This document shows positions 1 to 5,708 of a DNA stretch of 5,708 nt, piece after piece. A program made the translations under genes and the position numbers. The number at the start of each line of letters is the position of its first letter. Within the stretch, counting starts at the first letter, position 1. The DNA comes from Pediococcus sp. Its GTDB lineage: Bacteria; Bacillota; Bacilli; Lactobacillales; Lactobacillaceae. The notes under the pieces were generated by a model. It was not told the origin of the DNA. It was given only the letters and a program-made list of their open reading frames with translations, and did no database searches. The stretch lies in NCBI GenBank assembly GCA_022712335.1, contig JALAGR010000078.1, positions 1-5,708 of the forward strand, written 5' to 3'.

Positions 1-641
<641 letters not shown>

Positions 642-675
642 TTAAAAAAACTCCTTTTTATTTGTTTAGCTTGGC

Positions 676-1866
676 TTATTTGTCGTTGATTGCTGCAAGA
701 CCAGGTAATTCTTTACCTTCTAATAATTCAAGACTTGCGCCGCCACCTGTTGAAATGTGAGTGAATTTATCAGCAAAACCAAGTTGTTCAGCTGCTGCTG
801 CAGAATCTCCACCACCAATAATGGTTGTAGCATCTGTTAAGTTTGCGATTGCTTCACAAACACCGACTGTTCCACGAGCAAAGTTACTCATTTCAAACAC
901 ACCCATAGGGCCGTTCCATACAACTGTTTTTGCGCCTTCTAATGTTTGAGCAAACAATGCGATTGATTCTGGTCCAATATCAAGACCCATTTGTCCAGCT
1001 GGAACATCACCAGTATGTTCTTCAGTTGGAACATCATTTGAGAATTCAGCCGCTGTGATTGAGTCAACTGGTAATACTAATTTATCGCCAGCTGCTTCGA
1101 TCAATTCTTTCGCTAATTCTACTTTATCGGCTTCTACTAATGAGTTTCCGATTTCCATGCCCTTAGCTTTATAGAATGTATACGTCATTCCGCCACCGAT
1201 CAAGATTTTGTCAGCTTTAGGAATCAAGTTTTTGATTACTCCGATTTTATCCGAAACTTTCGCGCCACCTAAGATAGCAACCATAGGGCGTTTAGGTTCT
1301 TCAACAGCTTCGCCGATGAATTTGATTTCTTTTTCCATTAAGAATCCAGCAACCGTTGGAATTCCAGTAGAAGCGATCCCTACGTTTGAAGCGTGGGCCC
1401 GGTGAGCAGTACCAAATGCGTCATTTACGAATACATCGCCTAATGAAGCCCAGTATTTGCCAAGTTCAGCGTCATTGCCGCTTTCTTTTTTACCGTCGAT
1501 GTCTTCAAAACGAGTATTTTCAAATACAACTACGTCGCCGTCTTTCATGTCTGCGATTGCTGCTTCTAATTCAGAACCACGAGTTTCAGGTACAAATGTT
1601 ACATTTTTACCTAATAATTCGCTTAGACGTTCAGCTACAGGTTTTAATGATTTGCCTGCTTTGTCTTCTTCTGTTTTCACACGACCTAAGTGAGAGAACA
1701 AAATAGCTTTGCCGCCTTGTTCTAAAATGTAGTTGATTGTTGGTAACGCCGCTTTGATACGAGTGTCATCAGTAATCACGCCATCTTTAACAGGAACGTT
1801 GAAGTCCACACGAACTAAAACTTTCTTGTCTTTCAAGTCAAGATCTTTAACTGCCATTTTTGCCAT
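676..1866 (-). CDS. pgk: Phosphoglycerate kinase
   Basis: Cytoplasmic enzyme that transfers the acyl phosphate of 1,3-bisphosphoglycerate to ADP, the first ATP-making step of glycolysis, directly after Gap. The protein is 396 residues, normal for bacterial Pgk. Visible motifs are the N-terminal signature [11 protein letters not shown] (about residues 15-25), SHLGR (58-62, substrate-side basic patch), GGAKVSDK (200-207), WNGPMGVFE (317-325), GGGDSAAA (351-358, nucleotide site) and [14 protein letters not shown] (372-385). The frame stays open upstream to 1992, but that extension runs through a terminator and promoter and is not protein. ATG 1866 is chosen because GGAGG sits 9 nt before it. An in-frame ATG at 1857 would lie 18 nt from that site. 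A terminator and its own promoter separate it from gap, and it reads on to tpiA 34 nt downstream. Confidence 0.98.
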   Translation of the reverse strand: MAKMAVKDLDLKDKKVLVRVDFNVPVKDGVITDDTRIKAALPTINYILEQGGKAILFSHLGRVKTEEDKAGKSLKPVAERLSELLGKNVTFVPETRGSELEAAIADMKDGDVVVFENTRFEDIDGKKESGNDAELGKYWASLGDVFVNDAFGTAHRAHASNVGIASTGIPTVAGFLMEKEIKFIGEAVEEPKRPMVAILGGAKVSDKIGVIKNLIPKADKILIGGGMTYTFYKAKGMEIGNSLVEADKVELAKELIEAAGDKLVLPVDSITAAEFSNDVPTEEHTGDVPAGQMGLDIGPESIALFAQTLEGAKTVVWNGPMGVFEMSNFARGTVGVCEAIANLTDATTIIGGGDSAAAAEQLGFADKFTHISTGGGASLELLEGKELPGLAAINDK

Positions 1867-1875
1867 GAAAGAAAA

Positions 1876-1880
1876 CCTCC
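1876..1880 (-). promoter_or_regulatory. Ribosome binding site that fixes the pgk start
   Basis: GGAGG on the minus strand lies 9 nt before ATG 1866. It decides against the longer open frame starting at 1992 and against the second in-frame ATG at 1857. Confidence 0.85.
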
Positions 1881-1903
1881 AAATATTTTTTTGAATCTTT
1901 ATT

Positions 1904-1934
1904 ATTATACAACTCTTTTCAACAAAAGAGCCAA
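1904..1934 (-). promoter_or_regulatory. Probable pgk promoter
   Basis: The minus strand carries a perfect -10 TATAAT (1909-1904). The best -35 candidate is TTGGCT (1934-1929), at a long spacing of 19 nt; the 17-nt position holds only GGCTCT. Transcription would begin near 1897 and give a leader of about 30 nt before the pgk ATG. The promoter lies just downstream of the gap terminator, which makes independent transcription of pgk-tpiA logical. The poor -35 and the inverted repeat in the spacer suggest the promoter may be regulated or need help from an activator. Confidence 0.6.
1913..1930 (-). repeat. Perfect 7-bp inverted repeat in the pgk promoter spacer
   Basis: CTCTTTT-GTTG-AAAAGAG on the minus strand: two perfect 7-nt arms around a 4-nt centre. 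It sits between the proposed -35 and the TATAAT, three bases upstream of the -10. Here it would be an operator rather than an RNA hairpin, because it lies upstream of the likely start site. I do not recognise it as CIRCE, CtsR, Rex or CggR. Seen directly; any role is inference. Confidence 0.5.
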
Positions 1935-1947
1935 TGATAGACTTACG

Positions 1948-1977
1948 AAAAAAACGGAGAAGCGCGTTGCTTCCCCG
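1948..1977 (-). terminator. Rho-independent terminator after gap
   Basis: On the minus strand CGGGGAAGC (1977-1969) pairs with GCTTCTCCG (1963-1955): nine pairs including one G-U, with a 5-nt loop, followed at once by seven T (1954-1948). It begins 39 nt after the gap stop codon. It should end many of the transcripts coming from cggR-gap, leaving pgk to its own promoter plus read-through. Confidence 0.9.
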
Positions 1978-1995
1978 CCTTGTTTCAGACAATGT

Positions 1996-2009
1996 TGTTT
2001 TCGTTTAAA
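1996..2009 (-). promoter_or_regulatory. cre-like site (possible CcpA binding)
   Basis: TTTAAACGAAAACA on the minus strand matches 13 of 14 positions of the usual catabolite-responsive pattern TGNAANCGNNNNCA; the second base is T instead of G. It lies between the gap stop and the gap terminator, centred roughly 105 nt upstream of the proposed pgk start site. CcpA activates or represses glycolytic and overflow genes in related bacteria. AT-rich DNA produces such near-matches by chance, so this is tentative. Confidence 0.3.
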
Positions 2010-2016
2010 ATAAATC

Positions 2017-3018
2017 TTAAAGTTTAGCGAAGTATTCTAAAGTACGAACTAATTGTGCAGTGTATGACATTTCGTTATCATACCAAGCAACAGTTTTAAC
2101 TAATTGTTGATCGCCAACTGACATTACTTTAGTTTGAGTTTCGTCAAATAATGAACCGTAAGTCATGCCTACGATATCTGAAGAAACGATTTCGTCTGTG
2201 TTGTAACCGAATGATTCGTTAGATGCTGCTTTCATTGCTGCATTTACTTCATCAACAGTAACTTTTTTGTTAAGAACAGTAACTAATTCAGTTAATGAAC
2301 CAGTTGCAACAGGAACACGTTGAGCAGCTCCGTCTAATTTACCGTTCAAGTCAGGAATAACTAAACCGATTGCTTTAGCAGCACCAGTTGAGTTAGGCAC
2401 GATGTTTGCTGCAGCAGCACGTGCACGGCGGAAATCACCTTTAGGATGAGGTCCATCAAGAGTCATTTGGTCACCAGTGTAAGCGTGGATAGTTGTCATT
2501 AATCCTTCAACAACACCAAATTCGTCATTTAAAGTTTTAGCCATAGGAGCTAAACAGTTAGTAGTACATGAAGCACCAGAGATAACTGTTTCGTCACCAG
2601 TTAAAGTTTCATGGTTAGTGTTATAAACGATTGTTGGAACATCGTTACCACCAGGAGCTGAGATAACAACACGTTTAGCACCAGCTGTTAAATGTTTTTC
2701 AGCAGCAGGTTTAGAAGTGAAGAATCCAGTACATTCTAATACGATATCTACGCCTAGTTCTCCCCAAGGTAATTCTTCAGGGTTGCGGTTTGCAAGAACT
2801 TTAACTTCTTTTCCGTTCACGTTGAATGAACCTTCATGAACTTCAACAGTTCCGTTAAAGCGACCTTGAGTTGTATCATATTTTAGCAAGTGAGCCAACA
2901 TTTTAGCATCTGTTAAATCGTTGATAGCTACAACTTCCAATCCTTCTACATCTTGGATACGGCGGAATGCTAAGCGTCCGATACGTCCAAATCCGTTAAT
3001 TCCAACTTTTACTGTCAT
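2017..3018 (-). CDS. gap: Glyceraldehyde-3-phosphate dehydrogenase, glycolytic type
   Basis: Phosphorylating NAD-dependent GAPDH, a cytoplasmic homotetramer in the family, that oxidises glyceraldehyde 3-phosphate to 1,3-bisphosphoglycerate. The length of 333 residues is standard. The Rossmann fold starts with [11 protein letters not shown] (5-15), and Asp34 in AINDLTD fits NAD rather than NADP preference. The active-site Cys151 is in SGASCTTNC, and His178 in [10 protein letters not shown] activates it. The S-loop follows (about 181-206), and the C-terminal WYDNEMSY motif is intact. ATG 3018 has a full AAGGAGG at 3034-3028, 9 nt upstream. It lies 35 nt after cggR with no promoter seen between them, so it should be transcribed with cggR and repressed by CggR when fructose-1,6-bisphosphate is low. 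A strong terminator follows it. The codons look like those of a highly expressed gene. As CggR-linked Gap it is the glycolytic enzyme; no second gluconeogenic gap is in this window. Confidence 0.98.
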   Translation of the reverse strand: MTVKVGINGFGRIGRLAFRRIQDVEGLEVVAINDLTDAKMLAHLLKYDTTQGRFNGTVEVHEGSFNVNGKEVKVLANRNPEELPWGELGVDIVLECTGFFTSKPAAEKHLTAGAKRVVISAPGGNDVPTIVYNTNHETLTGDETVISGASCTTNCLAPMAKTLNDEFGVVEGLMTTIHAYTGDQMTLDGPHPKGDFRRARAAAANIVPNSTGAAKAIGLVIPDLNGKLDGAAQRVPVATGSLTELVTVLNKKVTVDEVNAAMKAASNESFGYNTDEIVSSDIVGMTYGSLFDETQTKVMSVGDQQLVKTVAWYDNEMSYTAQLVRTLEYFAKL

Positions 3019-3053
3019 TTAAGATTTCCTCCTTATGGAATCAAAAAATATAT

Positions 3054-4097
3054 TTATTTTAAAGGGGATTTCCCTTTTAAAATCTCATTTGCGGCGGCTT
3101 CATCTGTGATGAGCCACGTTTGTTTTGGAGCATTTTTCATGTATGCTGTGATGGCTTTGGCTTTACTTTTACCACCGGCAACGGCTAAAACGATCGGCAT
3201 CTTTTGGATATCTTCTAATGATAATCCGATCCGCGGTACTTTATGAACGATCGCTCCATTTTCGTCAAAAAAGTAACCAAATGATTCAGCCACAGCATTT
3301 TTTTGTTTTAGACGAATGATCTCATCTTCTGACATTTTTCGTCTGGCTGCCATGTGTACTGCACGACCAATACTGTGTACAACACAATTTGCCTCTTTAA
3401 TCATCGCCAAGACACCTTTAATCGAAGGTTCTTTCAGCAGCGTATGATAAGCATTCTCACTTAATTGTTCCGGTACATACAATACGCGATGTTCGCCATG
3501 GGCGTTAGCTGCCATCAAAGCACTCACTGAGTTGGCTTGGATTGCTACTGCTTCACCAATTCCGCCTCGCGCTGGAACAAAAAGATTATGACGCTTATTC
3601 GTTTCTAATGGACTGACATGTCTAGCAACTTCTGCCATCGTCGTGCCGCCCATCACTGCAATGATATTTCGACCATCTGGTAATTGACGTTGTAACGCTT
3701 CATCGATCAATTCACCAAATTCACCGATTACTTTTTCTTGTTCATCACTGTTGCCAGAAACGATCAAGCAACGTTCGATTTGAAAAAGTGCCGCAAGTTT
3801 TTTTTCTAACTGATCCATACCAGTGAATTGCTCCATCAGCGTTTCTAGATGTTGCAATAGATCCTCGCCCTTTTCAGTTAATAACATGCCGCTTTTTGTT
3901 GCATCAATCAAACGCTGGTCTCTCAGATACTCTGTCTCACTGCGTAAGACACGTTCTGTAAGACCTAATGAATCAGCTAAGTTTCTTCGACCGATCGGTT
4001 GCATCCAAAAAATATTCTGCATAATGCGGTATCTTTTTTTGACAACCTCTAACACATCAGGGGCGATTGCTTCAAGCACTCTTAATTCACTTAACAA
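3054..4097 (-). CDS. cggR: Central glycolytic genes regulator CggR (SorC/DeoR family repressor)
   Basis: DNA-binding repressor of the lower-glycolysis genes; in B. subtilis fructose-1,6-bisphosphate weakens its DNA binding. The 347 residues form an N-terminal winged helix-turn-helix (about 20-85, with PIGRRNLADSLGLTERVLR at 34-52) and a sugar-phosphate-binding domain (about 90-340). In the latter I see VMGGTTMAEVA (148-158, phosphate-binding GGTT), FVPARGGIGE (173-182), AESFGYFF (270-277) and AVAGGKSKAKAI (305-316), all at places expected for the family. The start is TTG at 4097-4095, supported by GGAGG 7 nt upstream, and it gives an N-terminus of the same length as I recall for the Bacillus protein. 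It lies directly before gap, and a hairpin covers its stop codon. A two-repeat CggR-type operator precedes it, so it should repress itself and gap. It is intact. Confidence 0.96.
   Translation of the reverse strand: MLSELRVLEAIAPDVLEVVKKRYRIMQNIFWMQPIGRRNLADSLGLTERVLRSETEYLRDQRLIDATKSGMLLTEKGEDLLQHLETLMEQFTGMDQLEKKLAALFQIERCLIVSGNSDEQEKVIGEFGELIDEALQRQLPDGRNIIAVMGGTTMAEVARHVSPLETNKRHNLFVPARGGIGEAVAIQANSVSALMAANAHGEHRVLYVPEQLSENAYHTLLKEPSIKGVLAMIKEANCVVHSIGRAVHMAARRKMSEDEIIRLKQKNAVAESFGYFFDENGAIVHKVPRIGLSLEDIQKMPIVLAVAGGKSKAKAITAYMKNAPKQTWLITDEAAANEILKGKSPLK
3056..3083 (-). ncRNA. mRNA hairpin across the cggR stop codon (likely processing/stability element)
   Basis: On the minus strand ATTTTAAAAGGG (3083-3072) pairs with CCCCTTTAAAAT (3067-3056): 11 of 12 positions pair (one A-C mismatch) around the loop AAAT. 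It covers the last codons and most of the stop of cggR and ends 37 nt before the gap ATG. In B. subtilis the cggR-gapA message is cut near the 3' end of cggR, and a stem-loop then protects the gapA part, so the position fits. A run of six T begins about 7 nt past the stem (3048-3043), so weak attenuation is an alternative. Confidence 0.6.
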
Positions 4098-4104
4098 AGG
4101 AATT

Positions 4105-4109
4105 CCTCC
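4105..4109 (-). promoter_or_regulatory. Ribosome binding site for the TTG start of cggR
   Basis: GGAGG on the minus strand lies 7 nt before TTG 4097-4095. No ATG or GTG in the same frame fits this site, so it supports a non-ATG start for the repressor. Confidence 0.85.
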
Positions 4110-4113
4110 GTTG

Positions 4114-4149
4114 GACTTAAGTAGTCCCTCATAGACTTTTGGCGACCCA
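4114..4149 (-). promoter_or_regulatory. CggR operator (two direct repeats)
   Basis: The minus strand reads TGGGTC-N6-AGTC-N4-AGGGAC-N6-AGTC: repeat one at 4149-4134, repeat two at 4129-4114, a 20-nt period. The B. subtilis CggR operator is published as CGGGAC-N6-TGTC-N4-CGGGAC-N6-TGTC, and all spacings are the same here. It lies between the proposed promoter and the cggR ribosome site, ending 4 nt before GGAGG. There bound CggR would block or road-block RNA polymerase. Each repeat would hold one CggR dimer. Confidence 0.85.
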
Positions 4150-4152
4150 TGA

Positions 4153-4179
4153 ATTTTAAAAAAAATGCAAGAAAGTCAA
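4153..4179 (-). promoter_or_regulatory. Candidate cggR-gap promoter, proximal
   Basis: TTGACT (4179-4174) is a 5/6 match to the -35, and TAAAAT (4158-4153) a 5/6 match to the -10, but the spacer is only 15 nt. Transcription would start around 4146, at the edge of the CggR operator, which suits repression. An inverted repeat, TCAAAT-N5-ATTTGA (4192-4176), overlaps the -35. The short spacing makes this less than certain. Confidence 0.45.
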
Positions 4180-4217
4180 ATCAATCATTTGAAATTTGCT
4201 AATTTCTTACATGACAA

Positions 4218-4246
4218 AGTGTAACAGGTTTAAGACTTCTACGCAA
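4218..4246 (-). promoter_or_regulatory. Candidate cggR-gap promoter, distal
   Basis: TTGCGT (4246-4241), a 17-nt spacer, and TACACT (4223-4218) preceded by TGT, i.e. an extended -10. The -35 is only 3/6 and the -10 only 4/6, but spacing and the TG extension are good. It would give a leader of roughly 115 nt that includes the CggR operator, allowing a road-block mode. It is an alternative or addition to the proximal candidate. Confidence 0.35.
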
Positions 4247-4257
4247 GGAAAAAGCCA
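4243..4257 (-). promoter_or_regulatory. Sigma-54-like -24/-12 element
   Basis: TGGC-N7-TTGC on the minus strand, with GG and GC separated by exactly 10 nt as in sigma-54 promoters (TGGCAC-N5-TTGC); the AC after TGGC is TT here. It lies directly between rpoN and cggR and points at cggR. The TGGC and T-run also belong to the rpoN terminator, which may explain half of the match. I have not seen an activator-binding site. Confidence 0.25.
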
Positions 4258-4277
4258 CGCTTTTTTTCGCTTGGCTT
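4249..4277 (-). terminator. Rho-independent terminator of rpoN, overlapping its stop codon
   Basis: On the minus strand AAGCCAAGC (4277-4269) pairs with GCGTGGCTT (4260-4252) with one mismatch, around a loop of G plus seven A, and ends in five T (4253-4249). The first two stem bases are the AA of the rpoN TAA stop. It separates rpoN from the cggR-gap unit. Confidence 0.8.
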
Positions 4278-5577
4278 AATCAAAACGTTTTCTTTTCGAT
4301 GAACTGGGAATATTTAATGCCTCCCGGTATTTAGCAACTGTTCGTCTGGAGATTTTTTGCTCCTTTTCCGCAAGTAATTCGACAATTTTTTGATCCGATA
4401 ACGGTTTGTGTTTGTCCTCTTTTTCAACTAATAAAGCAATCAATCGTTTTACTTCATCAACAGAAGTATCTTCACCACTGACTTTATTTACAAAAAAACT
4501 ACGCAATTCAACCACGCCGAAATCGGTCTCAATATATTTACCATTGACCGCTCGACTAATTGTCGATTCATGAACTTCCAATTGCTTAGCCACATCTTTT
4601 AACATTAACGGCTTCAAGGCACCTTGTTTGGCTTCAAAAAAAGCCGCCTGATGCTGAACAATAATCTTCCCAACTTCGAGAATCGTATCCTTGCGTTGTC
4701 CCAAAGTTTTATTTAGCCATTTGAATTGTTGAAGTTTTTCTTTTAAATAAGCCGTTGTTTCTTCATCCGCTTGTCGTTTCAATCGATTAAAATAATTCTC
4801 TTGAAAATTCAAGCGTAATTGTCCACGTTTATTTGATAAAACGACTAACTGTCCTTCTCGTCTGACTAAGGTAAGATCTGGAATGATAAAATTTGAATCC
4901 TGACTGCCGAAACTAGCTCCTGGAAAAGGATTCAATGTCCGAATATAGTCTAGGATTTGTTGAACTTGAGCCAAACTAATTTGATAATCTTTAGCGATTT
5001 GTTCAAATTTTCTTTTAGCAATCGCATCAAAAGATTCTTCTAATAGTAAATATGCTAATTCTGGTGCGTAGTCGTCTTGTTCTGTTTGCAGCATCAGACA
5101 CTCTTGAAGATCTCTAGCTCCCACACCAGGCGGATCTAGTTGTTGTAAAAGAGTCAAAGCATCAAGATATTGGATATCTGTTGCGTTCAATTCTTCTTTG
5201 AGTTCTTCTTCGTTGACTTTTAAATAGCCATTTACATCGATATATTCGACTAAGATTAGCATAATCTCACGAATGAATGTATCGCGATAATTCAAATGAA
5301 TTTGATGAATCAAATGTTCAAACAACGAGATTGGATGATCAGCAATCTGGATAAAAGAATCTTCTTTGATTGGACCGCTATGCATTTGCATCAAATCACT
5401 TTGAATTTTTGGTGCGACTACATCAAAGAGCGGATTCTCTAATGAGACCGTTTCAACGTAGTCTTGCAACTCCTCAGTATTAAATTGTAGGATCTGAATG
5501 GCTTGCTGCAATTCTTGTGTCATCGCTAATTTTTGACTTTGTTGCTGCTTTTGCGAATAACCTTGTTGAAACTTCAT
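4276..5577 (-). CDS. rpoN: RNA polymerase sigma-54 factor
   Basis: Alternative sigma factor that directs RNA polymerase to -24/-12 promoters and needs an ATP-driven enhancer-binding activator; in enterococci and listeriae its known targets include sugar-PTS operons driven by LevR-type activators. The protein has 433 residues. Region I is the glutamine-rich start (about 1-50, with QKLAMTQELQQAIQILQF at 15-32). The core-binding domain follows (about 85-280; LDPPGVGARDLQECL at 147-161, LNPFPG at 215-220). Next is the helix-turn-helix (about 324-348, LKDVAKQLEVHESTISRAV), and then the RpoN box SRRTVAKYRE at 410-419, which reads the -24 element. The acidic linker between region I and the core-binding domain is short, as is common in Firmicutes. 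ATG 5577 has AAGGGG at 5590-5585, 7 nt away. It is intact, ends in its own terminator, and precedes cggR as in Listeria (where it is called sigL). Confidence 0.97.
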   Translation of the reverse strand: MKFQQGYSQKQQQSQKLAMTQELQQAIQILQFNTEELQDYVETVSLENPLFDVVAPKIQSDLMQMHSGPIKEDSFIQIADHPISLFEHLIHQIHLNYRDTFIREIMLILVEYIDVNGYLKVNEEELKEELNATDIQYLDALTLLQQLDPPGVGARDLQECLMLQTEQDDYAPELAYLLLEESFDAIAKRKFEQIAKDYQISLAQVQQILDYIRTLNPFPGASFGSQDSNFIIPDLTLVRREGQLVVLSNKRGQLRLNFQENYFNRLKRQADEETTAYLKEKLQQFKWLNKTLGQRKDTILEVGKIIVQHQAAFFEAKQGALKPLMLKDVAKQLEVHESTISRAVNGKYIETDFGVVELRSFFVNKVSGEDTSVDEVKRLIALLVEKEDKHKPLSDQKIVELLAEKEQKISRRTVAKYREALNIPSSSKRKRFD

Positions 5578-5588
5578 ATACTTTCCCC

Positions 5589-5616
5589 TTGTTTTTTTTA
5601 AATTATATGCTAAACT
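5589..5616 (+). promoter_or_regulatory. Probable tRNA-Arg promoter with extended -10
   Basis: TTGTTT (5589-5594), a 16-nt spacer, then TAAACT (5611-5616) preceded by TGC (5608-5610), an extended -10. Transcription would begin about 5623, a few bases before the mature tRNA end at 5630. The TG element lies next to the rpoN -10 on the other strand, so the two promoters cannot be filled at the same time. Confidence 0.5.
5602..5607 (-). promoter_or_regulatory. Probable -10 of the rpoN promoter
   Basis: A perfect TATAAT on the minus strand, 24 nt before the rpoN ATG. No good -35 is found: the 17-nt position (5630-5625) reads CAAGCA and touches the first base of the tRNA gene. The start site near 5595 would leave a leader of under 20 nt that still contains the ribosome site AAGGGG (5590-5585). 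A weak promoter would suit a low-abundance sigma factor. Confidence 0.45.
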
Positions 5617-5629
5617 AATACTCGTGCTT

Positions 5630-5701
5630 GCGCCCTTAGTGTAGTGGATATCACGTAAGATTCCGGTTCTTGAGACGGGGGTTCGATTCCCTCAGGGCGC
5701 A
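5630..5701 (+). tRNA. tRNA-Arg (anticodon CCG)
   Basis: A complete cloverleaf can be drawn. The acceptor stem GCGCCCT (5630-5636) pairs fully with AGGGCGC (5694-5700), with discriminator base A5701. The D stem GTG/CAC is 5639-5641 with 5652-5654. The anticodon stem TAAGA/TCTTG is 5656-5660 with 5668-5672, one G-U. The loop TTCCGGT has anticodon CCG at 5663-5665, reading the arginine codon CGG. The T stem GGGGG/CCCTC is 5677-5681 with 5689-5693, around TTCGATT. The next bases are TTTT, so the CCA end is not encoded and must be added by the nucleotidyltransferase. It is transcribed away from rpoN; whether it is a single gene or heads a cluster cannot be seen. Confidence 0.95.
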
Positions 5702-5708
5702 TTTTCCC

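Noticed and set aside
761..1706. Several plus-strand open frames of 62-106 codons inside pgk
   Set aside because: They lie antisense to a conserved gene, have no ribosome sites, and their products are low in recognisable motifs.
1867..1992. A 42-residue N-terminal extension of pgk in the open frame
   Set aside because: It would translate the gap terminator and the pgk promoter, has no ribosome site, and is not part of the family; GGAGG supports ATG 1866.
3823..4134. A plus-strand open frame of 103 codons antisense to the cggR 5' end
   Set aside because: It runs through cggR coding sequence and the CggR operator, with no ribosome site or family resemblance.
4206..4223. TTACA-N8-TGTAA inverted repeat near the distal cggR promoter
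   Set aside because: Arms of only 5 bp in AT-rich DNA with a wide centre; no known operator matches.
5630..5708. tRNA-Arg as an integration site for a mobile element
   Set aside because: tRNA 3' ends are common targets, but no integrase, attachment repeat or foreign DNA is visible and the window ends 7 nt after the tRNA.

Overview
The window is a stretch of core chromosome from a low-GC Firmicute, most likely an Enterococcus. I base this on the gene order, the AT-rich composition, the near-consensus AGGAGG ribosome sites, and the look of the Gap, Pgk, TpiA and RpoN proteins. The species cannot be fixed without a search. I see no phage, transposon, CRISPR or toxin genes. Nothing here looks like an undescribed system, and the points of interest are in the regulation.

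Layout, read along the minus strand (right to left), which carries every protein gene: rpoN (sigma-54) ends in a Rho-independent terminator. A 178-nt control region follows, then cggR (central glycolytic genes regulator), gap (glyceraldehyde-3-phosphate dehydrogenase), a second strong terminator, a new promoter, pgk (phosphoglycerate kinase), and tpiA (triose-phosphate isomerase), which is cut by the left edge. At the right end, on the plus strand and divergent from rpoN, is a complete tRNA-Arg with anticodon CCG. Its promoter overlaps the rpoN promoter region.

How it fits together: gap, pgk and tpiA encode three linked steps of the triose part of glycolysis. CggR is the fructose-1,6-bisphosphate-sensing repressor known to control this gene set in Bacillus. 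Just upstream of the cggR ribosome site there is a two-repeat operator with the same spacing as the published B. subtilis CggR operator (GGGAC-like, 6 nt, AGTC, 4 nt, then repeated), so cggR-gap very probably autoregulates. A hairpin spans the cggR stop codon, where the Bacillus cggR-gapA message is processed to stabilise the gap part. A terminator after gap followed by a TATAAT promoter suggests that cggR-gap and pgk-tpiA are separate transcription units linked by read-through. The rpoN gene next to cggR repeats an order known from Listeria. Because sigma-54 drives sugar-PTS operons in these bacteria, the locus puts a sugar-uptake sigma factor beside the glycolytic repressor. A sigma-54-like -24/-12 element between rpoN and cggR is an intriguing but weakly supported link.

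No gene-free stretch exceeds about 180 nt. The intergenic spaces are: tpiA-pgk 34 nt (ribosome site only), pgk-gap 150 nt (terminator, promoter, inverted repeat, possible cre), gap-cggR 35 nt (ribosome site and hairpin edge), cggR-rpoN 178 nt (promoters and operator), and rpoN-tRNA 52 nt (divergent promoters).
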